DNA from: JBCBTJ01 sp039818665 | GTDB lineage: Bacteria; Pseudomonadota; Alphaproteobacteria; Caulobacterales; Hyphomonadaceae | Length of the DNA: 18,238 bases | Direction of reading: 5' to 3' | Assembly (NCBI GenBank): GCA_039818665.1 | Contig: JBCBTJ010000054.1 | Span: forward strand, 1 to 18,238 | In this document: in pieces, positions 6,230-14,335 of the stretch | How the letters are laid out: every line of letters begins with the position of its first letter | Numbering within the stretch: position 1 is the stretch's first letter | Program-made: the position numbers and the translations under genes | Notes under the pieces: model-generated | The model's database searches: none | Seen by the model: only the letters and a program-made list of their open reading frames with translations | Told to the model about the DNA's origin: nothing

Positions 6230-6955
6230 GTGGCCATCAGCGTAAAGACGCGCGCGCGCGCATCCCTAATCGCGGCGACGTTCACGCTGACGATCGCGGC
6301 GTGCGCCAGCGGCCCAGGCGGATCCGGCGAGCCGCAGGGCGTCGTGAATGCGGGGCTTGGCTCCCGGCTCGCCGACAGTCTTCCGCGCAAGGATCGAAAG
6401 GCGCTCGGCGCGGCTTTCGCTGAGGCGCTGAGCGCGCCTGGATCGGCGGCGCGAGCCTGGCGCGGCGATGAAGCGCGCGGCGAGGTGACGCCCGGCCGCT
6501 TCGTGATCGGCGGGCTTGGGCTCGACGACGATCCGCTCCCGATTCCAAAAGGCCTCTATCTCGAAGAGCGGCTTGAGACCGATCTCGGACTGCACGCGCT
6601 GACCAACAACGTCAATGTGCGAAATGGTCCGTCTACGTCCTACCGGGTTCTGGAGCAACTCGACGTCGGCGCCGGCGTCAATGTGATCGGCCGGGTTGTC
6701 GGCAAGCCCTGGAATCTGGTCGAGCTTGACGGCCGCGCGCGCGGCTATGTGCATGAAAACCTGATGATCCGCGCGCCGGGAATGGAGCTTGAGCTGGCGG
6801 GCGGCCCGACCAGGACGCCCAAGACATGCCGTGAATTCGAACAGCGCCTGACATTCCAGGGCCGTACGGATCGATGGGCGGGCGTCGCCTGCGAAACGAA
6901 CGGGCGATGGACAGTCGAACCGCCCCGGACTGGCGGTCCGACAATCCTCTACTGA
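6230..6955 (+). CDS. Lipoprotein with an SH3 domain set in a surface-antigen-like scaffold
   Basis: A 241-residue protein with a GTG start. The signal peptide ends in the lipobox IAAC, making Cys25 the lipidated residue. Residues about 62-92 (ALSAPGSAARAWRG, then ARGEVTPGR) and the C terminus about 198-230 (TCREFEQRLTFQGR, then GVACETNGRWTV) resemble the two halves of the rickettsial 17-kDa surface antigen / RT0821-type outer-membrane proteins. Between them sits a bacterial SH3 domain, about 124-179, with NNVNVRNGPSTSYRVLEQL as its start and a final GYVHENLM. Bacterial SH3 domains often bind peptidoglycan or other wall components, so a role linking outer membrane and wall is plausible. It follows the Arg-rich gene on the same strand and ends 11 bp from a convergent gene. 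Confidence 0.82.
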   Translation: MAISVKTRARASLIAATFTLTIAACASGPGGSGEPQGVVNAGLGSRLADSLPRKDRKALGAAFAEALSAPGSAARAWRGDEARGEVTPGRFVIGGLGLDDDPLPIPKGLYLEERLETDLGLHALTNNVNVRNGPSTSYRVLEQLDVGAGVNVIGRVVGKPWNLVELDGRARGYVHENLMIRAPGMELELAGGPTRTPKTCREFEQRLTFQGRTDRWAGVACETNGRWTVEPPRTGGPTILY

Positions 6956-6966
6956 TCCACTGGCCT

Positions 6967-7929
6967 TTATTGATCCGCTGGCGGCGCTTCAGCCTCGCGA
7001 ATGAACGCCCGCACGATTTCCCGATAAAGATCTGGCCGCCGGGATGGGTGCGAATGCCCGGCGCCGGGAACGACCTCGAACTTCGCGCCTGGAACGATAT
7101 CCGCGAATTCGGACACCGTTTCGGGACGCGCTTCGTCGAACTCGCCGGTGACGAAGATGGTTGGCGCGCTGATTTCGCCAAGCCGCGCCGTGAGGTCGAA
7201 ATCCTTCAGCGAACCGGGCGCGAAAAACTCCGTCGGCCCCCACATCTGCTCGTAGATCAGCTTGTTCCGCGGCGCGTCTGGGCAGCTGTAGCTCTCCGCC
7301 GCTTCGCCCCTGGTGACGAAGAGGTCGTAAAAGGCCTTCGACGCGGCGACGTATTCCTTGCTGTCCGTCGTGCCGGCGTCTTCATGCTTGGTCAGGATGT
7401 CTTGCGTATCCTGCGGCAATTGCCTGCGCAGCAGGTTGGCGTCCTCGATCCATTTCCTGGTGCTGATGAGCGGCGAGGAGAGGATAAGCGAGCGCACGCC
7501 GTCGCCCCCGGTTTCGAGCACATAGTACGCCGCCAGCGCCCCGCCCCAGCTGTGTCCCAGGAGGTGGATCTCTTTCAGGCCGAGTTCGGCGCGCACAGCG
7601 TCAAGCTCCGCGACGAATCTGTCCCGGTTCCAGAGCGTCTTGTCGGCGGGACGCCCGGATCGCCCACTACCGAGCTGATCATAGCGGATGACCGCCCGCT
7701 CATCGCCGAGCGGCGCCAAAACCTGCAAGCCGCAGGAGGTGCCCCCCGGACCGCCATGCAGCGCGACGAGGGGGACGCCGTCGCCGCCGCCCATCACTTC
7801 ATACCAGACCGGTCCGCCAGGCGCGGCGACAAAGCCGCTGCGCCGGCCCGGCTCTGTTTCCCGCGCCTCGTTCTCCAATGTCGAGCAGGCGCAGAGCGTC
7901 GCCACGAGCAGAACAAGAATGGCTCTCAT
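6967..7929 (-). CDS. Lipid-anchored alpha/beta hydrolase, proline iminopeptidase-like
   Basis: A 320-residue protein with a lipoprotein signal: MRAILVLLVATLCAC ends in LCAC, with Cys15 as the lipidated residue. The remainder is an alpha/beta hydrolase of peptidase family S33. HGGPGG (58-63) forms the oxyanion loop and GHSWGG carries the nucleophile Ser127. Asp265 (GEFDEARPE) and His292 (GAGHSHPSRRP) complete the triad. RYDQLGSGRS is the usual motif of proline iminopeptidases, which release N-terminal proline from small peptides, though esters or amides are possible substrates. Cytosolic forms are common, so the lipid anchor is notable. AAAGGAG lies six bases before the ATG, so the start is firm. 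It is divergent from the small membrane protein at 8069. Confidence 0.9.
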   Translation of the reverse strand: MRAILVLLVATLCACSTLENEARETEPGRRSGFVAAPGGPVWYEVMGGGDGVPLVALHGGPGGTSCGLQVLAPLGDERAVIRYDQLGSGRSGRPADKTLWNRDRFVAELDAVRAELGLKEIHLLGHSWGGALAAYYVLETGGDGVRSLILSSPLISTRKWIEDANLLRRQLPQDTQDILTKHEDAGTTDSKEYVAASKAFYDLFVTRGEAAESYSCPDAPRNKLIYEQMWGPTEFFAPGSLKDFDLTARLGEISAPTIFVTGEFDEARPETVSEFADIVPGAKFEVVPGAGHSHPSRRPDLYREIVRAFIREAEAPPADQ

Positions 7930-8068
7930 GCGCGTCTCCTTTGGCGCGGCGAAACGCCGGGCGTCTCATTTTGAGTCCGCATTGGACAGTTAAGCTCCCT
8001 CAATGAAGCCTTAGCCTAATCCACTTATCGAGATTGGCGACCCGTCAACACCTGGTGCGGCATTGACC

Positions 8069-8545
8069 ATGAACTGGATTGATCGACTTCTGTCCGCCTT
8101 CCGCCATGATCGCTCGCTCCAGATAGCGCTGGCCGCTCTCGTCGGACTATCGGTCTATATGCAGATGAGATCAAAGCCGCCGCACATCGCGCCGCCGGCG
8201 CACGAGGCGTCGGCGCAGCAACTGGACACCACCCTTCACGGGGCGCCGGCCAAGGCGCCATTGATCATCAGATTGCCCGCCGAGCGTGATGACGTCGCGC
8301 AGATCACAGCGGCGCTCCTCAGTGGACGGACCGTTCTGGTGCGTGAGGAGACTGGCGACTGGCGGCGCATCGATCCGCCTGTGGATCCGAACGGCGCGCC
8401 GGCAAATCTTTCGGGCGCCCTGATGAAAATCGCGGAGACAGGCTGCGGCGCGAACCCGCCTGCCGCGCGCGACCCGGCCTTCACCGCGATTTCCGAAGCC
8501 GACTGGCGCGCATTGTGCGAAGTGGCGGCGCACGCAAAGCGTTAG
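8069..8545 (+). CDS. Small single-pass membrane protein of unknown function
   Basis: A 158-residue protein of no family known to me. It has a basic, amphipathic N terminus (MNWIDRLLSAFRHDR), one membrane helix (about residues 17-33, LQIALAALVGLSVYM), a Pro/Ala-rich linker, and a small domain of about 95 residues starting near LIIRLPAERDDVAQITAALL. Two cysteines (in ETGCGAN and RALCEVA) could form a disulfide if this domain is periplasmic. I used the ATG at 8069; a TTG two codons earlier is possible, and no strong ribosome site is visible. It is divergent from the hydrolase (139 bp between) and ends 90 bp from the convergent M14 gene. Confidence 0.7.
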   Translation: MNWIDRLLSAFRHDRSLQIALAALVGLSVYMQMRSKPPHIAPPAHEASAQQLDTTLHGAPAKAPLIIRLPAERDDVAQITAALLSGRTVLVREETGDWRRIDPPVDPNGAPANLSGALMKIAETGCGANPPAARDPAFTAISEADWRALCEVAAHAKR

Positions 8546-8635
8546 GCAAATCGCCGCGAGCGGTCGGCGGCGCTGACGTCGGACCTGAGCGGCCGCGACC
8601 TCGACGCGCAGATCAACCGCATCCGACCCCTCGCC

Positions 8636-11377
8636 TTACCTCAACTTTCCAGAGCGCGCGGGCGCCCGGAAGACGGCGTTCGCCACCAGGACGTCAAGCC
8701 CGCCGAGCTGCGCGCGGAATGTGGGATCTTGCGTGAACGTGATGAGGAGGCCGTCGCCGATGCGCTCGCTCATCAGGAATGGTTTGTAGGCCAACTGCTT
8801 GCGCGTCTCCTCCCAGAGATACCCGCCGGCGAGCAGCTCATCAGGAGCCGCGAAGGAAACGACGTTCACGCCTTCATCAAGCCTCAGGGGACGATAAATG
8901 TCGCCTCCGCGCACCAACGGCGTGACCTCGTCCGGCGCGCCTGCAGCAAGCCAGTGCTCGCCATCCACAACTGCCCGCGCGAAGACGCCGCTGGTCGCGT
9001 CCGGCGCGGCCTCCTCCGGCTCGATCGCGGCGCGCGCCGCCTCGGCGGTCTCGATAAGCGCTCCCGCGACGGTATCTCCGTCCTCTTCGCCGTCTTCGGC
9101 GTCATCTTCGCGGTAGGCGTCCTCGCGACGCGCGGCGGAAAGATCCGATGACGGATCAGCGACAAATCGCGCAGCGCGATCCATTGCGATCAAAACGCCC
9201 CCGTCCGCCACCCAGGCGCGCAAAGCGTTCGCCCCCGACCCCCCAAGCGCCGCGCCATAGCCCGACCCATAGGCCGTGGGCAGGATCAGCACATCGAACT
9301 GGTCGAGGCCCTTGTCGGAAAGGTCTTTCGTCCGCACCGGCGTAACCGGATACCCGAAGCGCCGTTCAATGACGAAACGCGCAGCGCCAGCCGCGTTCGG
9401 GTTCGTCGGCTCATCCCAGGCGATCGCAATGTTCGGCGCGACAAGGCGCTTCACCCGGCCGCCGCCGAAATTATCGCCGGCGTCGAGATAGGTGGAGCTC
9501 AGCGCATGAACCGTCACGCCGGCCTTCTCCGCATGCTGAAGAAGACGCGCGCGCAGATGCGCCGCGGACTTTTCATGATCCGCACCCAAGAAGACCAGAG
9601 AGCCAGCGGGAAACCGCCTACCTGCGACCGTGAACGCTCTGTCCGCGGATCGCGCCGAAAGGCCGTCGCGCAAGGCCGACGCCAGAAACCGGATCGCGTC
9701 GCGGTCGCCCCAGTCAACGGCGTAAGCGACCGCTTCGCGCGGACCGCTCACCTCGCCGGACGGCGCCGCGGGCGCAGCGAGCTTTTCGAAGCCGTCCGAA
9801 CCGGCGCCGACATCGGTCTCGCACGGCGCCACGCGCACATTGAGCGCCAACGCCGGCGACCAGGCCGTAACGTCGTAGATCTCATCGGGAAGGCCGCGCG
9901 CGCGTCGACGCTCCTGCTCTTCGATAAACGCCGACTTCATGGGCGACGTCGGATCAAGCAAGGTGCGCAGCATGCGGGATTTCGGCTGAGCGAGAGACGC
10001 GACGAACGCTCCCTTTGGATAATTTCCACCGCAGGCGGAGAAAGGCTCGCGCGCTCGGAAGACTTCAAGCTCCTGAGCCAATAGCGCTTCGGCGAGATCG
10101 TCCGCATTCACATCGGCGCCGCCCCCGGCGGGGAAGATGTAGGATTTCACTGCGCCGTTGCGCCCTTCCTCCAGCCCGGTCTCGGCGTAGGACCGGAAAT
10201 CGCTCAACAGCCGCTCGCGGTTCTTCGACGCGGTCTCCAGCGTCGCGAGCGACGCCACAAACTGCCGGTGGATGGCGTCCTTGTAGGTGAACTCAGACCC
10301 ATCCGTCCGCCGCGCTTTCATGCCTCGCGGCGAGCCCTGCTCGAACGTCATGGCGATGGCGCCGTAGAAAGCGGGCCAGGAATCGCCGTAGCCGGGGAAC
10401 AGCTTGTCATAAACCTCGCGGGTGAAGTAGTCGAACCCGAATTCATCGAACCGGCGGGCGTTGTTGCGGCCGAGTTCATCCGACATCGCCATTTGCGCGT
10501 CGGTGATAAACGGGTTGATCGGCTCGGCTTCCGGCGGGAAATAGAACGTTTCGTCCGTACCCATCTCATGCGCGTCGACAACGACAAGCGGGCGCCATTC
10601 CTTGAGCGCGGCGATGCGCCCTATCGTCTCCGGCTGCGATTGGGCGATCCAGTCCCGGTTCATATCGAAGAGATAATGGTTTGTGCGGCCGCGCGGCCAT
10701 GGCTGGTTGCGCTCCGCAGCGATGCGCGAGCCGGAGGGCGCGAGCCCTGCCGCGCTTACATAGCTCTCAATGAAGCGGTTGCGGCCGTCCGGGTTCTGGA
10801 TCGGATCGATAAAGACGACCGTGTTCTTGAGAATATCCGTAACGAGAGGGTCGTCTGTCGCCGCCAGCAAGTGATACGCGATGGCGAGGGCGGCGTCGGG
10901 CGGCGAAATCTCGTCGCCATGAACCCCGTAAGACAGCCACACCGCGGCGGGCAAGTCGGCGATCAGGGCGTCGGCCGATGCTTTGTCCGTACCCCGCGGA
11001 TCAGCAAGCGACGCCATGCCTTCCTTGAGGCCATCCAGACGTTTCAGATTTTCCGGGGAGGCGATCGCGCCGTAGACAAGTCGTCTTCCCTGCCAGCTTG
11101 TCGCGTAGTCAAAGACCTTCATCCGGTCAGGCGCCGCCGCGGCGAGGGCCTCCAGGTAAGCGACAATATCGCCCGGCCGCGTATGCGCGGCGCCGGACGC
11201 ATGACCGGCAACCGCCTCCAATGTCGGGATCGCCGGATCGAACGCCTCAGTCGGCCAGTAGTCGGCCGACGTCGGCTGCGGCGAGGCGGCGTTGGCCGCG
11301 ACGCCGATGAGCGAGCTCGCCAGGACGAACAAGGCGGCGGCGCAAGTCGAGACAAAATTTCGGATACGGATTGTCAT
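8636..11377 (-). CDS. Exported M14-family zinc metallopeptidase with C-terminal GATase-like domain
   Basis: A 913-residue protein with a Sec signal peptide (hydrophobic about 11-28, likely cleaved after ANA at 30). The first half is an M14 carboxypeptidase-type domain. His153 and Glu156 (GVHGDEISPPD) and His270 (VVVDAHEMGTDET) are the expected zinc ligands, and Glu346 (AMTFEQGSP) is the probable catalytic acid. NPDGRNRF and DMNRDW supply the substrate-binding Asn/Arg residues. The second half carries a flavodoxin-like fold seen as FDVLILP, then ADGGVLIAM (about 648-740), as in other large bacterial M14 proteins with a glutamine-amidotransferase-like domain. A strongly acidic linker (about 744-790) follows. 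It probably trims peptides or peptide-containing wall material in the periplasm; the substrate is unknown. SixA lies 144 bp upstream on the same strand. Confidence 0.9.
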   Translation of the reverse strand: MTIRIRNFVSTCAAALFVLASSLIGVAANAASPQPTSADYWPTEAFDPAIPTLEAVAGHASGAAHTRPGDIVAYLEALAAAAPDRMKVFDYATSWQGRRLVYGAIASPENLKRLDGLKEGMASLADPRGTDKASADALIADLPAAVWLSYGVHGDEISPPDAALAIAYHLLAATDDPLVTDILKNTVVFIDPIQNPDGRNRFIESYVSAAGLAPSGSRIAAERNQPWPRGRTNHYLFDMNRDWIAQSQPETIGRIAALKEWRPLVVVDAHEMGTDETFYFPPEAEPINPFITDAQMAMSDELGRNNARRFDEFGFDYFTREVYDKLFPGYGDSWPAFYGAIAMTFEQGSPRGMKARRTDGSEFTYKDAIHRQFVASLATLETASKNRERLLSDFRSYAETGLEEGRNGAVKSYIFPAGGGADVNADDLAEALLAQELEVFRAREPFSACGGNYPKGAFVASLAQPKSRMLRTLLDPTSPMKSAFIEEQERRRARGLPDEIYDVTAWSPALALNVRVAPCETDVGAGSDGFEKLAAPAAPSGEVSGPREAVAYAVDWGDRDAIRFLASALRDGLSARSADRAFTVAGRRFPAGSLVFLGADHEKSAAHLRARLLQHAEKAGVTVHALSSTYLDAGDNFGGGRVKRLVAPNIAIAWDEPTNPNAAGAARFVIERRFGYPVTPVRTKDLSDKGLDQFDVLILPTAYGSGYGAALGGSGANALRAWVADGGVLIAMDRAARFVADPSSDLSAARREDAYREDDAEDGEEDGDTVAGALIETAEAARAAIEPEEAAPDATSGVFARAVVDGEHWLAAGAPDEVTPLVRGGDIYRPLRLDEGVNVVSFAAPDELLAGGYLWEETRKQLAYKPFLMSERIGDGLLITFTQDPTFRAQLGGLDVLVANAVFRAPARSGKLR

Positions 11378-11482
11378 GGAGCGGCGGGGTCCTGTTCTTG
11401 ATGCGGCGTCGGTTCGCCGGCGCTGCCCATTCGAGCTTGAGCCAAAAGCGTTACGGGAAGGTTCCGGCCAACGCGCCCTTGA

Positions 11483-11510
11483 GCAACCGGCGCCTACGAT
11501 CGCCGGATGC
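11483..11510 (-). terminator. Hairpin behind the SixA-type gene
   Basis: CCGGCG (11487-11492) and CGCCGG (11501-11506) pair around 8 bases, and GCA/TGC pair outside after one mismatch. It starts about 11 bp past the phosphatase stop on the minus strand. No T-run follows. Confidence 0.3.
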
Positions 11511-11521
11511 TCTCGCGGAGG

Positions 11522-12061
11522 TCAAGTTTCCGCAGGGTCCGCAAGACGTTTCGGCGTCAGAAAGGCGAGCAGTTCGCCCGTTCCGGGCGAGACGCCGCCC
11601 CAGTCGCTCGCCTCCAGCGCGAACGCGGCGATGGCGGCTGTCGGAAACTTCCCTTCAATGTCGCGCAGATCGCTGACGGCGCTTCGGGCGGGATCGGCGA
11701 GATGCAGGGCGAGTTCCTGTATCCCCGGATTGTGGCCAAGGACCAGAAGCTTTCGAATCTCAGGATCGGTCGCGGCGATCTCCGCCATCAGACGATCGAC
11801 GTCCGCCAGATAGAGCCGTTCGCGAAACGACGTCCGAGGCTCGGGCGACAGGGCGGGCAGGATCAGCGCCAGCGTTTCGCGCGTGCGGGCGGCGGGCGAG
11901 CACAGGATCAGGTCAGGCGTGAACCAGCGCGTTGCGAGCGCCGCGCCCATCGCCGGCGCCGCCTCTCGGCCCCGTTTATTCAGGGGGCGGTCGAAATCGC
12001 GCGCCGGGCTGAGATCCCAGCTTGATTTTGCGTGCCGCATCAGGATGAGGCGTCGTTCCAT
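11522..12061 (-). CDS. SixA-type phosphohistidine phosphatase, histidine phosphatase family
   Basis: A 179-residue cytosolic protein of the histidine phosphatase superfamily. MRHAKSSWD at the N terminus carries the phospho-accepting His10 with Arg9, and the second catalytic His110 is in VLGHNPGIQEL. RHAKSSW and the small size are typical of SixA, which in E. coli removes phosphate from histidine residues of phosphotransfer domains and of the nitrogen PTS. The alphaproteobacterial relatives have few proven substrates, so the exact target is open. GGAG lies nine bases before the ATG. It starts 30 bp after the selD stop on the same strand, so the two are likely co-transcribed, although no known pathway links them. 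Confidence 0.9.
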   Translation of the reverse strand: MERRLILMRHAKSSWDLSPARDFDRPLNKRGREAAPAMGAALATRWFTPDLILCSPAARTRETLALILPALSPEPRTSFRERLYLADVDRLMAEIAATDPEIRKLLVLGHNPGIQELALHLADPARSAVSDLRDIEGKFPTAAIAAFALEASDWGGVSPGTGELLAFLTPKRLADPAET

Positions 12062-12091
12062 GGTTGCGGCTCCGGTGAAGTCTCTTGCGCC

Positions 12092-13144
12092 TTAGGCGAT
12101 TGCGATCCTGGGCGGCCCGTCCTCGACGCGGCCGATGACCGCCGCGTCATTGTGGCCGGCGGCGCGAAACACGTCGAGGACCGCTCCTGCGGCGTCCGGC
12201 GCCGCGGCGACGAGCAGTCCCCCGGAGGTCTGCGGATCAGTCAAAAGATCACGCATCGCCTGGTCGAGGCCGTCCGCGTCCACTTGGTCGTTCACGCTCT
12301 CCCAATTGCGTCCCGACGCGCCTGTCCTGACGCCGTCGGCGAGGAGCGCGTCAACGCCATCAAAGACCGGGACATCCGCGCGATTGATCTTGATACGGAG
12401 CGCTGCGCCCCGCGCCATCTCAAGCGCATGGCCGAGAAGCCCGAAGCCGGTGACGTCGGTCATGGCGTGCGCGTCCCTTAGGTCGGCGAGCGCCGCGCCC
12501 GGCTGGTTCAGAAGCGTCGTTGAGGCGATCATGGCGTCATAGTCCGCCGGCGCAAGCCGCCCCTGCTTGAAGGCGGCGGAGAAGACGCCGACGCCGAGGG
12601 GCTTGCCGAGGATGAGAACGTCGCCCGCCCGCGCGCCGGCGTTCGTCAGGATCTTGTCCGGATGAGCGCGGCCGATCGCGACAAGGCCGTAGATCGGTTC
12701 AGCGGCGTCAATCGAGTGCCCGCCCGCCACCGGGGCGCCGGCGGCGGCGGCGACGTCGCGCCCGCCCCGGACAATCTCGCCAATCGTCTCCGGCGCAAGC
12801 TTGTCGATCGGCATGCCGAGGATTGCGAGGCAGAAGATCGGCGTCGCGCCCATGGCGTACACGTCCGACAGCGCATTCGTGGCGGCGATCCGACCGAAAT
12901 CGTAAGGATCGTCGACAATTGGCGTGAAGAAATCCGTGGTGGCGACAATGGCCTCGCTGGCGGATAATCTGTAGACGGCCGCGTCATCGCGCGTTGCGGC
13001 GTCGATAAGGAGATCCGGCGGGGGCGCCAGCCCAACATCCCCCGCGGCCGCGAGCAGCCGGTCAAGCGTCGCCGGCGCGATCTTGCACCCGCAGCCCCCG
13101 CCATGGGCGAGGCTCGTCAGCCGCGCATCGCCAGTCGCCGTCAT
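12092..13144 (-). CDS. selD: Selenide, water dikinase (selenophosphate synthetase)
   Basis: A 350-residue cytosolic enzyme of the PurM/AIR synthase-like family. It converts selenide and ATP to selenophosphate, AMP and phosphate. The glycine-rich catalytic loop HGGGCGCK places Cys18 and Lys21 where E. coli SelD has the essential Cys17 and Lys20. TRDDAAVY, NALSDVYAMGATP, VAGGHSID and TDPQTSGGLL are further family motifs. This is the cysteine form; no in-frame TGA is needed. GGAGG seven bases upstream supports the ATG at 13144. A -10-like TACAAT lies at 13175-13170. It is divergent from mnmH, its usual client in tRNA modification, with 120 bp between them, and the SixA-type gene follows 30 bp downstream. 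Confidence 0.96.
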   Translation of the reverse strand: MTATGDARLTSLAHGGGCGCKIAPATLDRLLAAAGDVGLAPPPDLLIDAATRDDAAVYRLSASEAIVATTDFFTPIVDDPYDFGRIAATNALSDVYAMGATPIFCLAILGMPIDKLAPETIGEIVRGGRDVAAAAGAPVAGGHSIDAAEPIYGLVAIGRAHPDKILTNAGARAGDVLILGKPLGVGVFSAAFKQGRLAPADYDAMIASTTLLNQPGAALADLRDAHAMTDVTGFGLLGHALEMARGAALRIKINRADVPVFDGVDALLADGVRTGASGRNWESVNDQVDADGLDQAMRDLLTDPQTSGGLLVAAAPDAAGAVLDVFRAAGHNDAAVIGRVEDGPPRIAIA

Positions 13145-13264
13145 CTTCGGGCCTCCATCGCCGTCATTGATTGTATGGCCTTAACGCGCAGCCAAGTCGA
13201 GCGGAACGCCAAGCCTCGCAGCGTTGTTTTGACTGCCCGTGCGCTTACGAGGCATCTTCCGGCG
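13145..13264. promoter_or_regulatory. Shared selD/mnmH divergent intergenic region
   Basis: This 120-bp gap separates the two selenium genes and should hold both promoters. On the minus strand TACAAT (13175-13170) could be a -10 box for selD, but no -35 box sits at good spacing. On the plus strand TTTTGACT (from about 13226) offers a -35-like element for mnmH without a clear -10. I see no dyad that would suggest one shared operator. Confidence 0.4.
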
Positions 13265-14329
13265 ATGATTGAGAGGACCTCCGATTTGTCGCGCGACGCG
13301 CTTCGCGCATTTGACGACATCATAGACGTGCGCTCGCCGGCGGAGTTCGCGGAGGACCATTTGCCGGGCGCGATCAATTTGCCGGCGCTCTGCGATGAGC
13401 AGCGCGCGGAGGTCGGAACGATCTACGTTCAGCGATCGGTCTTCGAAGCGCGTCGGATTGGGGCGGCTTACGTCGCGCGCAATGTTGCGGCTTACCTGAC
13501 GGGTCCGCTCGCGGGCCGGCCGCGGGGCTGGCGACCGCTCATCTATTGCTGGCGGGGCGGCGCGCGATCCGGGAGCGTGGCCACAATCCTTGCTGAAGTC
13601 GGCTGGCGAACGACGGTGCTGGAAGGCGGCTGGCGGACCTGGCGGCGCGCCGTCGTCGACGCGACGCAAGGCGACGCGCCCGATCCGCCTTTATTGTTGG
13701 TGGACGGACAGACGGGGTGCGCCAAAACGGAAATCCTCGTCCGCGCGATGGACCGGGGCGCAGCGGCGATCGACCTTGAGGGCGCGGCGAACCATCGCGG
13801 ATCCGCGTTCGGCGCGATGGCGGACGCGCCGCCGCGAAGCCAGAAACGCTTCGAAAGCCTGATCTTTGAAGCGATGCGCGAGGGCGAGCGGCGGCTGGCG
13901 GCGGGCGGGCGCTATCTTGTCGAAGCTGAATCCGCCCGCATCGGCCCCTTAAGGGCGCCTGCGCGGCTGTGGCGCGCGATGAAAGCCGCGCCACGGGTTG
14001 AAATCACCGCGCCGATCGAAGCGCGCGTCGACTATCTGGAAACCGCTTACGCCGCCTTCGCGGCGAGCCCCAAACGTATCGGGGACGCGCTCAGCGCTAT
14101 TGCGAGACGCCACAGCGCGGAAACGATTGGCCTTTGGCGCGCCCTGGCGGAAGACGGCGACATCACGGGCTTGATCCGTACACTGCTCACCGAGCATTAT
14201 GATCCGCTCTACGACCGATCCCGCCGCAAACGCATGGATGAACCAGTGGCCTTGCTGGAGCTGCCCGATCTGTCGGACGACTCGCTGGAGCGGGCGGCCA
14301 AAGAAATTTCGGCGATCGCCGGCGGTTGA
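13265..14329 (+). CDS. mnmH: tRNA 2-selenouridine synthase
   Basis: A 354-residue cytosolic enzyme, also called SelU or YbbB. It replaces the sulfur of 2-thiouridine at tRNA wobble position 34 with selenium from selenophosphate, through a geranylated intermediate. The N-terminal rhodanese domain includes IIDVRSPAEFAEDHLPGAIN and the catalytic Cys95 in IYCWRGGARSGS, matching E. coli Cys97. The C-terminal P-loop domain begins with LLLVDGQTGCAKTEIL (148-155) and continues with HRGSAFG and SQKRFESLIFE. The usual Gly before the P-loop lysine is Ala153 here. The frame is open to 13103, overlapping selD, but the ATG at 13265 starts right at the rhodanese domain with GAGG about 13 bases upstream. It ends 6 bp from a convergent gene. 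Confidence 0.93.
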   Translation: MIERTSDLSRDALRAFDDIIDVRSPAEFAEDHLPGAINLPALCDEQRAEVGTIYVQRSVFEARRIGAAYVARNVAAYLTGPLAGRPRGWRPLIYCWRGGARSGSVATILAEVGWRTTVLEGGWRTWRRAVVDATQGDAPDPPLLLVDGQTGCAKTEILVRAMDRGAAAIDLEGAANHRGSAFGAMADAPPRSQKRFESLIFEAMREGERRLAAGGRYLVEAESARIGPLRAPARLWRAMKAAPRVEITAPIEARVDYLETAYAAFAASPKRIGDALSAIARRHSAETIGLWRALAEDGDITGLIRTLLTEHYDPLYDRSRRKRMDEPVALLELPDLSDDSLERAAKEISAIAGG

Positions 14330-14335
14330 AAGCCC

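Noticed and set aside
6874..7974. A 366-codon open frame on the plus strand
   Set aside because: Antisense to the alpha/beta hydrolase, which has a full catalytic triad and a good ribosome site.
10268..11401. A 377-codon open frame on the plus strand
   Set aside because: Antisense to the M14 peptidase, whose zinc motifs and signal peptide are firm. No domain is recognisable in the shadow frame.
12092..13144. A selenocysteine-containing SelD
   Set aside because: The catalytic loop is GCGCK with an ordinary Cys codon; no in-frame TGA is read through.
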